From Oscillospiraceae bacterium (GTDB lineage Bacteria > Bacillota > Clostridia > Oscillospirales > Oscillospiraceae), in the NCBI GenBank assembly GCA_017469795.1, contig JAFUFT010000037.1:45931-109930 (forward strand): a DNA stretch of 64,000 bases. The letters are read 5' to 3'. The notes beneath the pieces are model-generated. The model saw nothing but the letters and a program-made list of their open reading frames with translations. It did no database searches and was not told the DNA's origin. This document shows, in pieces, positions 34,282 through 42,398 of the stretch. Position numbers and translations under genes: made by a program. Each line of letters begins with the position of its first letter. Position 1 is the first letter of the stretch.

Positions 34282-35526
34282 TTACGCGTACAGGACGATC
34301 AGGTCCTTGGGCATCCCCACCAGGTCTTCTGCCCCGTCGGGCCCGATCCGGTAGGTATTCACCAGATGGATCCCTTCCCGCACGTTGGGCCCGAGTTCCG
34401 GGAAGTTCCGGTAGATCAGCGGGTGGCAGTGGAGCATGATCCCCTCCTGCAGGGGCAGGTCTTCCGTATAGTCCTCCAGAGAATACTGATCGTAGAAGAA
34501 GGCTCCCATGCCGTGCATCCAGTTCCAGCCCAGGCTTTCCCGCAACTCCAGGCCCAGCGTGTTGGCGTATTTCCGGGTCTTCACGGCGATCTGGGCCAGC
34601 GAGATCCCGTTCGGCTTCATCTGAGAAACCGCGAACTCATGGACCCTGATGGCGTTCTCCACACTCTCCCGGTACCCTTTGGAGGGTTCGCCGATGGAAT
34701 AGTGCCGCTCAAAGGCAATGACCTGATGTCCGGGGCCGGGAACTTCAAACAGTGCCGAGATCCGGTCGCCGATCTGGAGCTTGTGATCCCCGAAGGCGTT
34801 CATCGGGCCGTCCAGCGGCGCGTCCATGGGACCGTTGTAGTGAATATTGCCGTTTCGGACGCCTGTGGTCCCCAGCTCCGTAAGGAGATTGCTGATCTCC
34901 CACTGCATCTCTCCGATGGTCCGGCCGAGGCGCAGGATCTGGGGCAGCGCTTCCATGACCTTCATCTGGATATTCCGGGACTGCCGCACCGCGTACATCT
35001 CCTCCCCGGACTTTACGGAGCGGAAGATCGCCACCGGGATCGAGATATCCGCAAACTCCACGCCAGGCAGCGCCTTCACGATCTCGTCGTAGAGAAATGC
35101 GTTCATATTCACCGGAAGCACCAGGCCGATGCGCCTGGGATTTCCGGAGGCGATGATCCCGGCCAGATACCGGTCGGAGGCATGGCCGATGATCTTCACG
35201 CCTTCGCAGAGCGGATCCGGCTTCTTCTGGAGGATGTACCGGCCGAAATCCGTCTCGTCCGGATCGTCGCACAGCGCCTCGTTCAGTTCCCCCAGGCAGA
35301 CGCCGGTGGCCTCTCCGGTTTCCGGTACGATGATCAGATCCAGATACCGCCGGCCTGTGAGCCAGTGGTCGTAGGTCTCCTCCCCGGGCTCCAGGAACAG
35401 GGCGCATTCCACCTCCTGCTCCTTCATGACCCGGCGGATGCCGTCCAGACGGCGCCGGTACTCCGCTTTGGAGAACAGTTCCACCTGTTCATAGCGGCCC
35501 ACCATGGGTTTGCCTTTGTAGTTCAT
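34282..35526 (-). CDS. M24-family (creatinase-like) protein, subunit type A, no canonical metal site
   Basis: 414 residues, same length as and clearly related to the protein at 29346. Shared segments include RYEQVELFSKAEYRRRLDGI, CALFLEPGEETYDHWLTGRRYLDLIIVP and GWNWMHGMGAFFYDQYSLEDYTEDLPL. The metal-ligand region reads GDRISALFEVPGPGHQVIAFERHYSIGEPS; no D-x-T-R or GHGIG motif is present. It starts ten bases after the small Cys/His-rich gene with AGGAGGTCGCT. Together with 33163 it forms the second copy of the A-B pair. Confidence 0.85.
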   Translation of the reverse strand: MNYKGKPMVGRYEQVELFSKAEYRRRLDGIRRVMKEQEVECALFLEPGEETYDHWLTGRRYLDLIIVPETGEATGVCLGELNEALCDDPDETDFGRYILQKKPDPLCEGVKIIGHASDRYLAGIIASGNPRRIGLVLPVNMNAFLYDEIVKALPGVEFADISIPVAIFRSVKSGEEMYAVRQSRNIQMKVMEALPQILRLGRTIGEMQWEISNLLTELGTTGVRNGNIHYNGPMDAPLDGPMNAFGDHKLQIGDRISALFEVPGPGHQVIAFERHYSIGEPSKGYRESVENAIRVHEFAVSQMKPNGISLAQIAVKTRKYANTLGLELRESLGWNWMHGMGAFFYDQYSLEDYTEDLPLQEGIMLHCHPLIYRNFPELGPNVREGIHLVNTYRIGPDGAEDLVGMPKDLIVLYA

Positions 35527-35535
35527 AGCGACCTC

Positions 35536-35916
35536 CTAGTGTTCGTGATGCTTTTCCCGGTGACCATGGTCTCCGTGGTGTTTTGCGTGATCTTCCCGCC
35601 AGGTCTGCTCCAGTTTCTCCAGGATCTGCTGGAGCGCAGCCTGCTCGTCGCCGGTCAGACACTGGAACATCTTCGCCTCATCGGCTCCGTGCTCCCGCAT
35701 CTTTTCGCTTCTGTGCTCGGCCACTCTGCCGCATGCCACCAGCAGGCGCACCAGCGGTTGATCGCTCTCGAATTTCTTCCGGCGTTCCGGCCCGGCGTCA
35801 GGCGTCTCTCCATTCTTCAGCGCTTCAAAATAGCTGCTTCCCCGGCCGCATTTCAGGGCGTCAGCAGGACATTGATTGTGGCACTGGGGGCAGTTTTCAG
35901 GCAGCTTGATATCCAT
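35536..35916 (-). CDS. Small Cys-rich / His-tailed protein of unknown function
   Basis: 126 residues. The N-terminus has a Cys cluster ENCPQCHNQCPADALKCGRG, suggestive of a zinc or Fe-S site. The middle and later helices (ECLTGDEQ-like MFQCLTGDEQAALQQILEKLEQTWRED) resemble the last helices of MarR-type regulators, though no DNA-recognition helix is visible. The tail (HAKHHGDHGHREKHHEH) is His-rich, as in metal-binding proteins. ATG after GAAAGGAGACAAA. It lies in an operon between the PhlG-family gene and the M24 type-A gene. I do not recognise it; a metal chaperone or small redox or regulatory protein is possible. Confidence 0.8.
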   Translation of the reverse strand: MDIKLPENCPQCHNQCPADALKCGRGSSYFEALKNGETPDAGPERRKKFESDQPLVRLLVACGRVAEHRSEKMREHGADEAKMFQCLTGDEQAALQQILEKLEQTWREDHAKHHGDHGHREKHHEH

Positions 35917-35934
35917 TTTGTCTCCTTTCTCCGC

Positions 35935-36768
35935 TTACAGCGGCGCGTCGGCAGGTGTGTCTTTGTATTCGGCGTACAGGGCGGGCAGGATCTGATCCAG
36001 ATGCTGCATCTCGCAGGAGCAGTGGATCACCACCTTCTTGAGGAAGGCTTCATCCACCGGAGTCCTGGGTTCCCGGACGAGCTTGCCGTCCCTGACCCCG
36101 TACCCCATCCACTCCCGGCCAAAGGCCTCGATGCCGCCGGTGGGACAGGGGCGCATCATGCTCATGCACAGGTGCATGCCCGGATAGTCAAAGGTCTCAT
36201 AGGAGATGCCGTAGATGACGCCCGCCGCGTCCAGCTCCGCCTTGCGCTCCGGGGTCAGGCCGAAATCCAGCGGATCGAGATCATGCATATAGATATTGTC
36301 CACCGGGTCTCCCTCCCGGCAAAGATCCAGCGCTTCCGCGGCTCTGGGACCGACCACTCCGTCGCCGTCCGGCGCGATTCCGTGGTCGAAGTGGCCGTAT
36401 GGACACCAGACCTTGTACTTGATATTGCCCTTGCCCGCCGGCTGGTTGGCGGCATGGGTATTCATCCACGGGAACCACCACTTGAGCATCTCCATGGTGG
36501 CATTGTGGAACACATTGTAGGTGGCCACGAACCCCGCGCCGTTTTCCAGCATGCAATAGCCGTAATCGGAGCCGGGCGCATATCCCTCCAGCCGCAAAAG
36601 ATCCGTCAGATGATCATAGGGCGTGATCTTCGCCGGGTCGATGGGTCCAGCGTCCAGGATCTGCATCCGCACCGGGTCCAGCGCGTGGAACGGAAGATCA
36701 TAGAATCTGGAAATGGACAGAGCCCGCTCCTCCGGGCTCAGCTTCGGTTTTGCAACGTTGAGCAGCAT
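35935..36768 (-). CDS. PhlG / phloretin-hydrolase family C-C hydrolase (DAPG hydrolase domain)
   Basis: 277 residues. It has the same block order as the protein at 10203: WWFPWMN (97-103), YKVWCPYGHFDH (118-129), and C-terminal H249-x-x-x-E253 with a further His256, matching the His / His-x-x-x-Glu zinc site of PhlG. The central part is more diverged from the paralogue than the ends, which fits a different substrate. Family reaction: hydrolytic deacylation of acylphloroglucinols or chalcone-derived ketones such as phloretin. First gene of the minus-strand operon with the Cys/His protein and M24 A-B pair; ATG after AGGAGGAATGCACC. Confidence 0.8.
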   Translation of the reverse strand: MLLNVAKPKLSPEERALSISRFYDLPFHALDPVRMQILDAGPIDPAKITPYDHLTDLLRLEGYAPGSDYGYCMLENGAGFVATYNVFHNATMEMLKWWFPWMNTHAANQPAGKGNIKYKVWCPYGHFDHGIAPDGDGVVGPRAAEALDLCREGDPVDNIYMHDLDPLDFGLTPERKAELDAAGVIYGISYETFDYPGMHLCMSMMRPCPTGGIEAFGREWMGYGVRDGKLVREPRTPVDEAFLKKVVIHCSCEMQHLDQILPALYAEYKDTPADAPL

Positions 36769-36807
36769 GGTGCATTCCTCCTGTCTTGAGCCGCACGTAT
36801 TTACTCT

Positions 36808-36875
36808 ATTGTAAGGCCGCAGGCGATTCTGTTCAATTCGATTTCAGGATCGAATCTTTCCAAATGAGAACATTT
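36808..36875 (-). promoter_or_regulatory. Promoter and operator-like dyad of the PhlG-family / M24 operon
   Basis: Minus-strand TTGAAC (36831-36836), 17 bp, TACAAT (36808-36813), in CGAATTGAAC. The forward strand upstream reads ATCTTTCC, AAATG, AGAAC (36854-36871), a variant of the TTCC-N5-GGAA dyad. Confidence 0.7.
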
Positions 36876-36939
36876 AGACGGCGGTTCCGGCCGTGCCGCT
36901 GCTCTTTCCCGAACTCAGGCTTGATTTTTCGGGGAAAAT

Positions 36940-36990
36940 GTAGTAGTTTTTATTATTAGATTACATCAGTAATATAATTACATTATCCAA
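36940..36990 (+). promoter_or_regulatory. AT-rich promoter region of the alcohol dehydrogenase gene
   Basis: TATAAT at 36972-36977 with a weak -35 (TTATTA, 36949-36954, 17 bp). It overlaps a near-dyad GTAATATAATTAC, a possible operator of a different type from the shared box. Confidence 0.45.
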
Positions 36991-36999
36991 AGAAGGAAG

Positions 37000-38241
37000 A
37001 TGATTCCCTTGAACATTGCAAAAGCTGCCTACTGCCGGATCTATCAGGGCGCCTTTCGGGCCGCGCTGCCGATCCTTCCCTACACGATGCCCGAGGAGCT
37101 GGGCTCCGTTCTGGACATCCCGAAAAAGCTCAAAGAGATCGGCGTCTCCTCGGCGCTGTTGGTCACGGACAAGTCCATCCGGGATCTTGGCCTGACGGCT
37201 TCCCTGGAAAAAGCTATGGAGGATGCGGGCATCGGCTGCCCCGTCTACGACGGCGCGCTTCCCAACCCCACCTTTTCCATGATCGAGGCGGCGCTTGTCC
37301 TCTATCAGAGCCACAATTGCGGGGCTGTCATCGGGTTCGGCGGCGGCTCCGCCATGGACTGCGCCAAGGCCACCGCCGCCCGGGCCGGCTGCCCCAAACG
37401 GAGCCTCAAATCCATGAGCGGCAACCTGCGGATCCTCCACAAGCTGCCTCCCATCTTCGCCGTTCCCACCACTGCCGGGACCGGCAGCGAGACCACTTTG
37501 GCCGCGGTCATCACCGACGACGCCACCCGGCACAAGGTTCCCATGAACGACTTCAATCTCATCCCCAAATACGCGGTCCTGGATCCCCAGACCACCGTCG
37601 GTCTGCCCAAATCCATCACCGCCACCACCGGCATCGACGCCCTGACCCACGCCGTGGAGGCCTACATCGGCCGTTCCACCACCGCCCAGACCAGGGCATG
37701 GTCCATTGAGGCCATGCAGCTCATCTTCGCCAATCTGGAGCGGGCCTACGAAAACGGCGGCGATCTGGAGGCCCGGCGGAATATGCTCCGGGCGGCCTAT
37801 CTGGCCGGCGCCAGCTTCACCCGCAGCTATGTGGGATACTGCCACGCGGTGGCCCACTCCCTCGGCGGCATGTACAACACGCCCCACGGCCTTGCCAACG
37901 CGGTGCTTCTCCCCTACGTCCTTCGGGCCTACGGAAAGTCCGTATACAAAAAGCTCAAGGCACTGGCTGTGGCCGGCGGTCTGTGCGACGACTCTGTGCC
38001 GGACAGCGCGGCCGCGGAGCTCTTCATCCGGAAGATCGAGACCATGAACCGGAATATGGGCATCCCCACAAGGCTTTCGGGGATCCGCCGGGAGGACATC
38101 TATCAGCTGAGCAAATACGCCGACCATGAGGGCAACCCCCTCTATCCGGTGCCGAAGCTCATGGACCGGCGCTCCCTGGAGCAGTTTTATGTGATGGTGG
38201 CGGAGGATTCGGACGCCGCCGGGAAGGAGAAATCAGTATGA
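37000..38241 (+). CDS. Iron-containing alcohol dehydrogenase
   Basis: 413 residues, family III (Fe-ADH). Visible motifs: the NAD(P) site VIGFGGGSAMDCAKA, the PTTAGTGSETT loop, and metal-ligand regions TGIDALTHAVEAY and GYCHAVAHSLGGMYNTPHGLANAVLLP, which carry the expected Asp and His residues. Cytoplasmic. The start codon is uncertain: the ATG has GAAGGA only a few bases upstream and a TTG nine bases later is possible. The aldehyde dehydrogenase gene overlaps the stop (ATGA), so alcohol to aldehyde to acid (or the reverse) is the likely joint role. Confidence 0.93.
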   Translation: MIPLNIAKAAYCRIYQGAFRAALPILPYTMPEELGSVLDIPKKLKEIGVSSALLVTDKSIRDLGLTASLEKAMEDAGIGCPVYDGALPNPTFSMIEAALVLYQSHNCGAVIGFGGGSAMDCAKATAARAGCPKRSLKSMSGNLRILHKLPPIFAVPTTAGTGSETTLAAVITDDATRHKVPMNDFNLIPKYAVLDPQTTVGLPKSITATTGIDALTHAVEAYIGRSTTAQTRAWSIEAMQLIFANLERAYENGGDLEARRNMLRAAYLAGASFTRSYVGYCHAVAHSLGGMYNTPHGLANAVLLPYVLRAYGKSVYKKLKALAVAGGLCDDSVPDSAAAELFIRKIETMNRNMGIPTRLSGIRREDIYQLSKYADHEGNPLYPVPKLMDRRSLEQFYVMVAEDSDAAGKEKSV

Positions 38242-39617
38242 CACAGGAAGAGATCCGCAGACTTGTAGACAAGCAGCGCGCCTGGTTCCGCACCGGCGCC
38301 ACCCTGCCTGTGGAGGCCCGGCTAGAGGCCCTCGGACATCTTCGTGCCGCCATGCAGAAATACCGGCCCAGGGTGCAGGACGCCCTGATGGCGGACCTTA
38401 AGAAATGCGCCCAGGAGGGCTTCATGTGCGAGACCGGCCTGGCCCTCAGCGAACTGAGCTATGTGGAGAAGCATCTCAAAAAGTGGGCAAGAGACAAGCG
38501 GGTGCCCACGCCCCTGACCAACTTCGCCGCCCGCAGCTTTATCCGGCCCATGCCCTACGGCGTCACGCTGATCATGAGCCCCTGGAACTACCCCTACCTG
38601 CTTTCCATCGAGCCTGCCATCGACGCCATCGCCGCGGGAAACACGGTGATCCTCAAGCCCTCGGCCTACTCTCCCGAGACCTCCAAAGTCATCGCGGAGA
38701 TGCTGGCGGAGGCCCTGCCGGAGGAGCTGTGCGCCGTGGTCACCGGCGGCAGGCAGGAGAACCAGAGTCTGCTGTCGGAAAAGTTCGACTACATCTTCTT
38801 CACTGGCTCCCAGGCCGTGGGCCGGGAGGTGCTGCGCCGGGCGGCGGAGCACCTGACGCCCGTGACCCTGGAGCTGGGCGGCAAGAGTCCGGTGGTGGTG
38901 GACGCCACCGCCAACCTGCCTCTGACAGCTCGGCGGCTGGTCTTCGGAAAGTATCTCAACTCCGGTCAGACCTGCGTGGCGCCGGATTACGTCCTCTGCG
39001 AAAAGGCCGTCAAGGACGAGCTGATCCGGTGCATCGCGGCGGAGATCAAAAAGCAGATCGGCGACAGCCCCTTTGAGAACCCCGAATACAGCCGGATGGT
39101 CAACCGCAAGCACTACGACCGGGTCATGGGCCTCATCGATCCGGAAAAGACCGTCTGCGGCGGCGAAGGGAACCCCGACACGCTCCAGATCTCGCCTACG
39201 GTCCTCGACAACGTGACCTTTGACGACGCGGTGATGCAGGAGGAGATCTTCGGACCTGTCCTTCCTGTGATCGCCATCGACCGGGCGGAGGAGGCCATCG
39301 AAATCATCAACAGCCGCCAGCGGCCTCTGGCGCTTTACGTCTTTACCGGGGACCGCAGGACCGCGAAAAAGATCACCACCGAATGCGCTTTCGGCGGCGG
39401 CTGCATCAACGACACCATCATCCACCTCGCCACCTCCTCCATGGGCTTCGGCGGCATGGGCGAGAGCGGCATGGGCCAGTACCACGGCAAGAACGGGTTC
39501 GACGCCTTCTCCCACTACAAGTCCATCGTGGACAAAAAGACCTGGATCGACGTGGGGATGCGCTACCGGCCCTACACGGCCTTCGGCGGTAAGCTCGTGG
39601 AGTTTTTCCTGAAATAG
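38238..39617 (+). CDS. Aldehyde dehydrogenase (class-3-like)
   Basis: 459 residues, the short length of class-3/fatty-aldehyde-type dehydrogenases. Signatures: IMSPWNYPYLLSIEPAIDAIAAGNTVILKPS, FTGSQAVGREV, general-base Glu in LELGGKSPVVV, catalytic Cys in NSGQTCVAPDYV, and EEIFGPVLPV. It may have a C-terminal membrane-proximal hydrophobic end (YTAFGGKLVEFFLK). Coupled translationally to the upstream Fe-ADH. Probable NAD(P)-linked oxidation of an aldehyde produced by that enzyme. Confidence 0.94.
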   Translation: MTQEEIRRLVDKQRAWFRTGATLPVEARLEALGHLRAAMQKYRPRVQDALMADLKKCAQEGFMCETGLALSELSYVEKHLKKWARDKRVPTPLTNFAARSFIRPMPYGVTLIMSPWNYPYLLSIEPAIDAIAAGNTVILKPSAYSPETSKVIAEMLAEALPEELCAVVTGGRQENQSLLSEKFDYIFFTGSQAVGREVLRRAAEHLTPVTLELGGKSPVVVDATANLPLTARRLVFGKYLNSGQTCVAPDYVLCEKAVKDELIRCIAAEIKKQIGDSPFENPEYSRMVNRKHYDRVMGLIDPEKTVCGGEGNPDTLQISPTVLDNVTFDDAVMQEEIFGPVLPVIAIDRAEEAIEIINSRQRPLALYVFTGDRRTAKKITTECAFGGGCINDTIIHLATSSMGFGGMGESGMGQYHGKNGFDAFSHYKSIVDKKTWIDVGMRYRPYTAFGGKLVEFFLK

Positions 39618-39632
39618 ACACTGCAAAAAACG

Positions 39633-39670
39633 CGGCTTCCGGAGTTCCCATCGGGGAACTTCGGAAGCCG
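39633..39670. terminator. Bidirectional terminator
   Basis: 17-bp near-perfect stem (CGGCTTCCGGAGTTCCC and its partner) with loop ATCG. TTTCG follows on the right and AAAAAACG precedes on the left, serving convergent aldehyde dehydrogenase and MATE genes. Confidence 0.85.
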
Positions 39671-39685
39671 TTTCGTTCACTTGAG

Positions 39686-41032
39686 TCAGGCGCCGGACGC
39701 TCGCTTCCACCGGCCGGAGAGGAAAAAGACATACCCTACGACGACCTGGACCAGCGAGGCCAGAGGCAGCGCATATCCGATCCCGGAGAGTCCCGCGTGC
39801 AGGACGCTTCCCGCGATCAGGCAGGCAGGGATCCGGACCGCATAGGTGGAGATCACGTTGTTGATGAGGGTCAGTCTGGTGTGCCCGGTGCCGTTGATAA
39901 AGCCGTTGACGCAGAAGGCCAGCGAGCACAGCAGATACTCATATTTGTACCCGGCGTAGTAGGCGGCCCCTTGGGCGATCACGTCCCCGTCCGTTGTGAA
40001 GATCCCCACCAGCTTCTCCGGAATCAGGAGACCCAGCAGGAAGAACACGATGGCAAACAGCTCACTGAGCAGGGACCCGTACCAGAGGCACCGGACCGCC
40101 CGCTTCTGCTCTTTGGCGCCGATATTCTGGGCCACCATGGCGGAGATGGCGGCGTTGAAGGCGTTGGTCGGGATCGTGGCGAACAGGAAGATCTTGTCCA
40201 GGATCCCCGCCGCGGCGGAGGCGCTCAGACCGAAGCTGTTGATGATCCCCTCCAGGATGATAAAGGAGAACATGACCAGCACTTCCTGCAGCGCAACGGG
40301 AATGCCCACCCGGAGCAGCTGTCCGGCGTCATCCCGGTCAAGGCGGCAGCTTTTGAGTCTGAAATCAAAGGGAAAGCCCCGTCTTTTCACGTGCACGATC
40401 CCGTAGATCATGCACAGCAGCTGCGCGAGGACCGTGGCGATGGCTGCCCCGGCGGCGCCCATGCCGAACACGCCGATCAGGATCACATCGCCGATGATAT
40501 TGACTACAGTGGAAACGCCCACGAAGAGCATCGGCGATCTGGAGTCTCCCACCCCACGGAGGATCCCGGAGAGCATATTGTAGACGGCCTGGAACACATA
40601 TCCCACGCTGCAGATCACCATATAGGCGATCGCGCCGCCCATGGCCTCCGCCGGCGTATGAATCCACCGGAGGACCGGCACCGCCAGCACCCCCACGATC
40701 ACCATCAGGCCCGCGCCGGCGATCAGCGACAGCGTGAAGGCGGACGCGGCGACAGAGGAAAGGGAACTCCGGTCCCCCGCCCCGAACTTCTGGCCCACCA
40801 CCACAGTGGCGCCCACGGACAGGCCGATCAGCAGCATCAGGAAGGTGGCGATCACCGTTCCGGACACCGACACTGCCGACACGTCCGCCGTGGTGGCAAA
40901 CCGTCCGACGATATACAGGTCCACCATGCCGTAGAGGGTCTGGAGCAGGTTCGCGCCGATAAAGGGAAGCGTAAACCTCCACAGCTTCTGAAATACGCTT
41001 CCCTGAGTCAGGTTATTTTCGGATTGGTTCAT
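39686..41032 (-). CDS. MATE-family efflux transporter
   Basis: 448 residues, twelve membrane segments. MATE signatures: FQKLWRFTLPFIGANLLQTLYGMVDLYIVGRFATTADVSAVSVSGTVIATFLMLLIGLSVGATVVVGQKFGAG. ATG after GAGGTAAAGTAT. It stands alone, between a terminator on each side, so it is not obviously tied to the catabolic operons as the other two MATE genes are. Confidence 0.92.
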   Translation of the reverse strand: MNQSENNLTQGSVFQKLWRFTLPFIGANLLQTLYGMVDLYIVGRFATTADVSAVSVSGTVIATFLMLLIGLSVGATVVVGQKFGAGDRSSLSSVAASAFTLSLIAGAGLMVIVGVLAVPVLRWIHTPAEAMGGAIAYMVICSVGYVFQAVYNMLSGILRGVGDSRSPMLFVGVSTVVNIIGDVILIGVFGMGAAGAAIATVLAQLLCMIYGIVHVKRRGFPFDFRLKSCRLDRDDAGQLLRVGIPVALQEVLVMFSFIILEGIINSFGLSASAAAGILDKIFLFATIPTNAFNAAISAMVAQNIGAKEQKRAVRCLWYGSLLSELFAIVFFLLGLLIPEKLVGIFTTDGDVIAQGAAYYAGYKYEYLLCSLAFCVNGFINGTGHTRLTLINNVISTYAVRIPACLIAGSVLHAGLSGIGYALPLASLVQVVVGYVFFLSGRWKRASGA

Positions 41033-41115
41033 ATACTTTACCTCGCAGCTCTCATCACATTCTTTTTCAGTTTATCACAGATACCTTCCCGAAGCCAGAA
41101 AAACATCGAAAACGC

Positions 41116-41147
41116 AGGCCCGCAGGATCAGGGAATCCTGCGGGCCT
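41116..41147 (-). terminator. Terminator of the ATP-grasp operon
   Basis: Perfect 13-bp stem AGGCCCGCAGGAT / ATCCTGCGGGCCT; on the minus strand it is followed by GCGTTTTCG. Confidence 0.8.
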
Positions 41148-41198
41148 TGTCTGTTATCTGATTGATCGTGTTCCGTTGCCGCCGAAGCGGCTTCCCGT

Positions 41199-42383
41199 TC
41201 AGGACTGCACAAAGCTGATAAACGCCTCGACTTCGCCCTGCGTCCGCAGTCTGGCGGTATACATGAACCTGCCCATCTGCGGCCAGTTCACCGGAGGCAT
41301 CTCCTCCTGCATGACGATACGGTCTGCGTAGCGCTCCATGATCTCCTCATGGGTGTGGCGGTAGGTATGTCCCTCTTTCCGCCCGGCGTAGACGCAAAAG
41401 TATTTCTCCGCCCATTCCGGGGAGCGGCGCTCATTGAAGGCCACCATCTCGGCATAGATCTGATAGACGTCTGCCGAATGGGCGAAGTTGATCATGTCGG
41501 GGGTGTAGCCTCCTGGCGGCCGCATATTCACCTCCAGGCCCACATAGTCTCCCTTTTTCCCGAGACCCGGACGGTCCTCCGTGAGCCGGAAGAACTCCAG
41601 ATGGACGAACCGGCGGTCCACGCCGAAGGCCTTTGCCGTCCTCCGTCCGATCTTCCGGAGCTTCTGGGGAAGATCCGGGCAGGTGTAGTACTGCAGATCC
41701 AGATCGTCGTTGACGATATTCATGATGGGCGTGGGCCAGACCGTCATATTCTCAAAGAGTGGCTCGCAGTCGGCGTCGGTGATCGCCTCGTAGGAGATCA
41801 GGTCGCCCACAACGAACTCCTCCATCACGTAGGGCACGTCGGGGAGGTCGGCAAAGAAGGCCTCCAGATCGGCGTCGTTTTTGAGCTTCCAGGTATGGGC
41901 CGCACCGACGCCGATGTCCGGCTTGACGATCACGGGATAGCCCACCTGGGCGATAAAGCCGCGGGCCTCTTCCAGGGTGGTAACATGGGACTGCCTCGCC
42001 GTGGGGATGCCGCCCTGACGGTAGAGCTCCTTCATCCGGGATTTCTCCTTGATGAAGTCGATCCGGTCGCTCTGGATGCCGGTGGTCACGTGGAAGTCCG
42101 TGCGGAGGCGGGCGTCCGTCTCCAGCCAGTATTCGTTCAGGGACTCGATCCAGTCGATCTTACCGTAGCGCCAGGCGAAGTAGGCCGCGGCGCGGTAGAC
42201 CTGATCGTAGTCCTCCAGCGAGTCCACCTTGTAATACTCGGTGAGCGCGCCCTGGAGCTCCGGCTCCAGGCCGTCATAGGGTGCGTCGCCGATGCCGAGA
42301 ACATTGGCGCCGCAGGATTTGAGCCGGTCGCAGAAGTTCCAGTAGGTACGCGGAAAGTTTGGAGAGACAAAGATAAAGTTCAC
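41199..42383 (-). CDS. ATP-grasp domain protein
   Basis: 394 residues, starting at a GTG preceded by CGGAGGTGCCTC. An N-terminal pre-ATP-grasp Rossmann-like part (MNFIFVSPNFPRTYWNFCDRLKSCGANVLGIGD) is followed by an ATP-grasp fold: KEKSRMKELYRQGGIPTARQ, VGYPVIVKPDIGVGAAHTWKL (ATP-binding Lys), YVMEEFVVGDLISYEAI, and Mg-binding EVNMRPPGGYTPDM. Family role: ATP-dependent ligation of a carboxylate to an amine or thiol. Substrates unknown. Last gene of a run with an esterase, histidine phosphatase, unknown protein and DUF218 membrane protein. Confidence 0.87.
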   Translation of the reverse strand: MNFIFVSPNFPRTYWNFCDRLKSCGANVLGIGDAPYDGLEPELQGALTEYYKVDSLEDYDQVYRAAAYFAWRYGKIDWIESLNEYWLETDARLRTDFHVTTGIQSDRIDFIKEKSRMKELYRQGGIPTARQSHVTTLEEARGFIAQVGYPVIVKPDIGVGAAHTWKLKNDADLEAFFADLPDVPYVMEEFVVGDLISYEAITDADCEPLFENMTVWPTPIMNIVNDDLDLQYYTCPDLPQKLRKIGRRTAKAFGVDRRFVHLEFFRLTEDRPGLGKKGDYVGLEVNMRPPGGYTPDMINFAHSADVYQIYAEMVAFNERRSPEWAEKYFCVYAGRKEGHTYRHTHEEIMERYADRIVMQEEMPPVNWPQMGRFMYTARLRTQGEVEAFISFVQS

Positions 42384-42398
42384 GAGGCACCTCCGATC

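Noticed and set aside
33154..36789. A ~1200-codon open frame antisense to the M24 / PhlG-family operon
   Set aside because: Same effect of base composition; low-complexity translation, no start signal, and it covers four well-supported genes.
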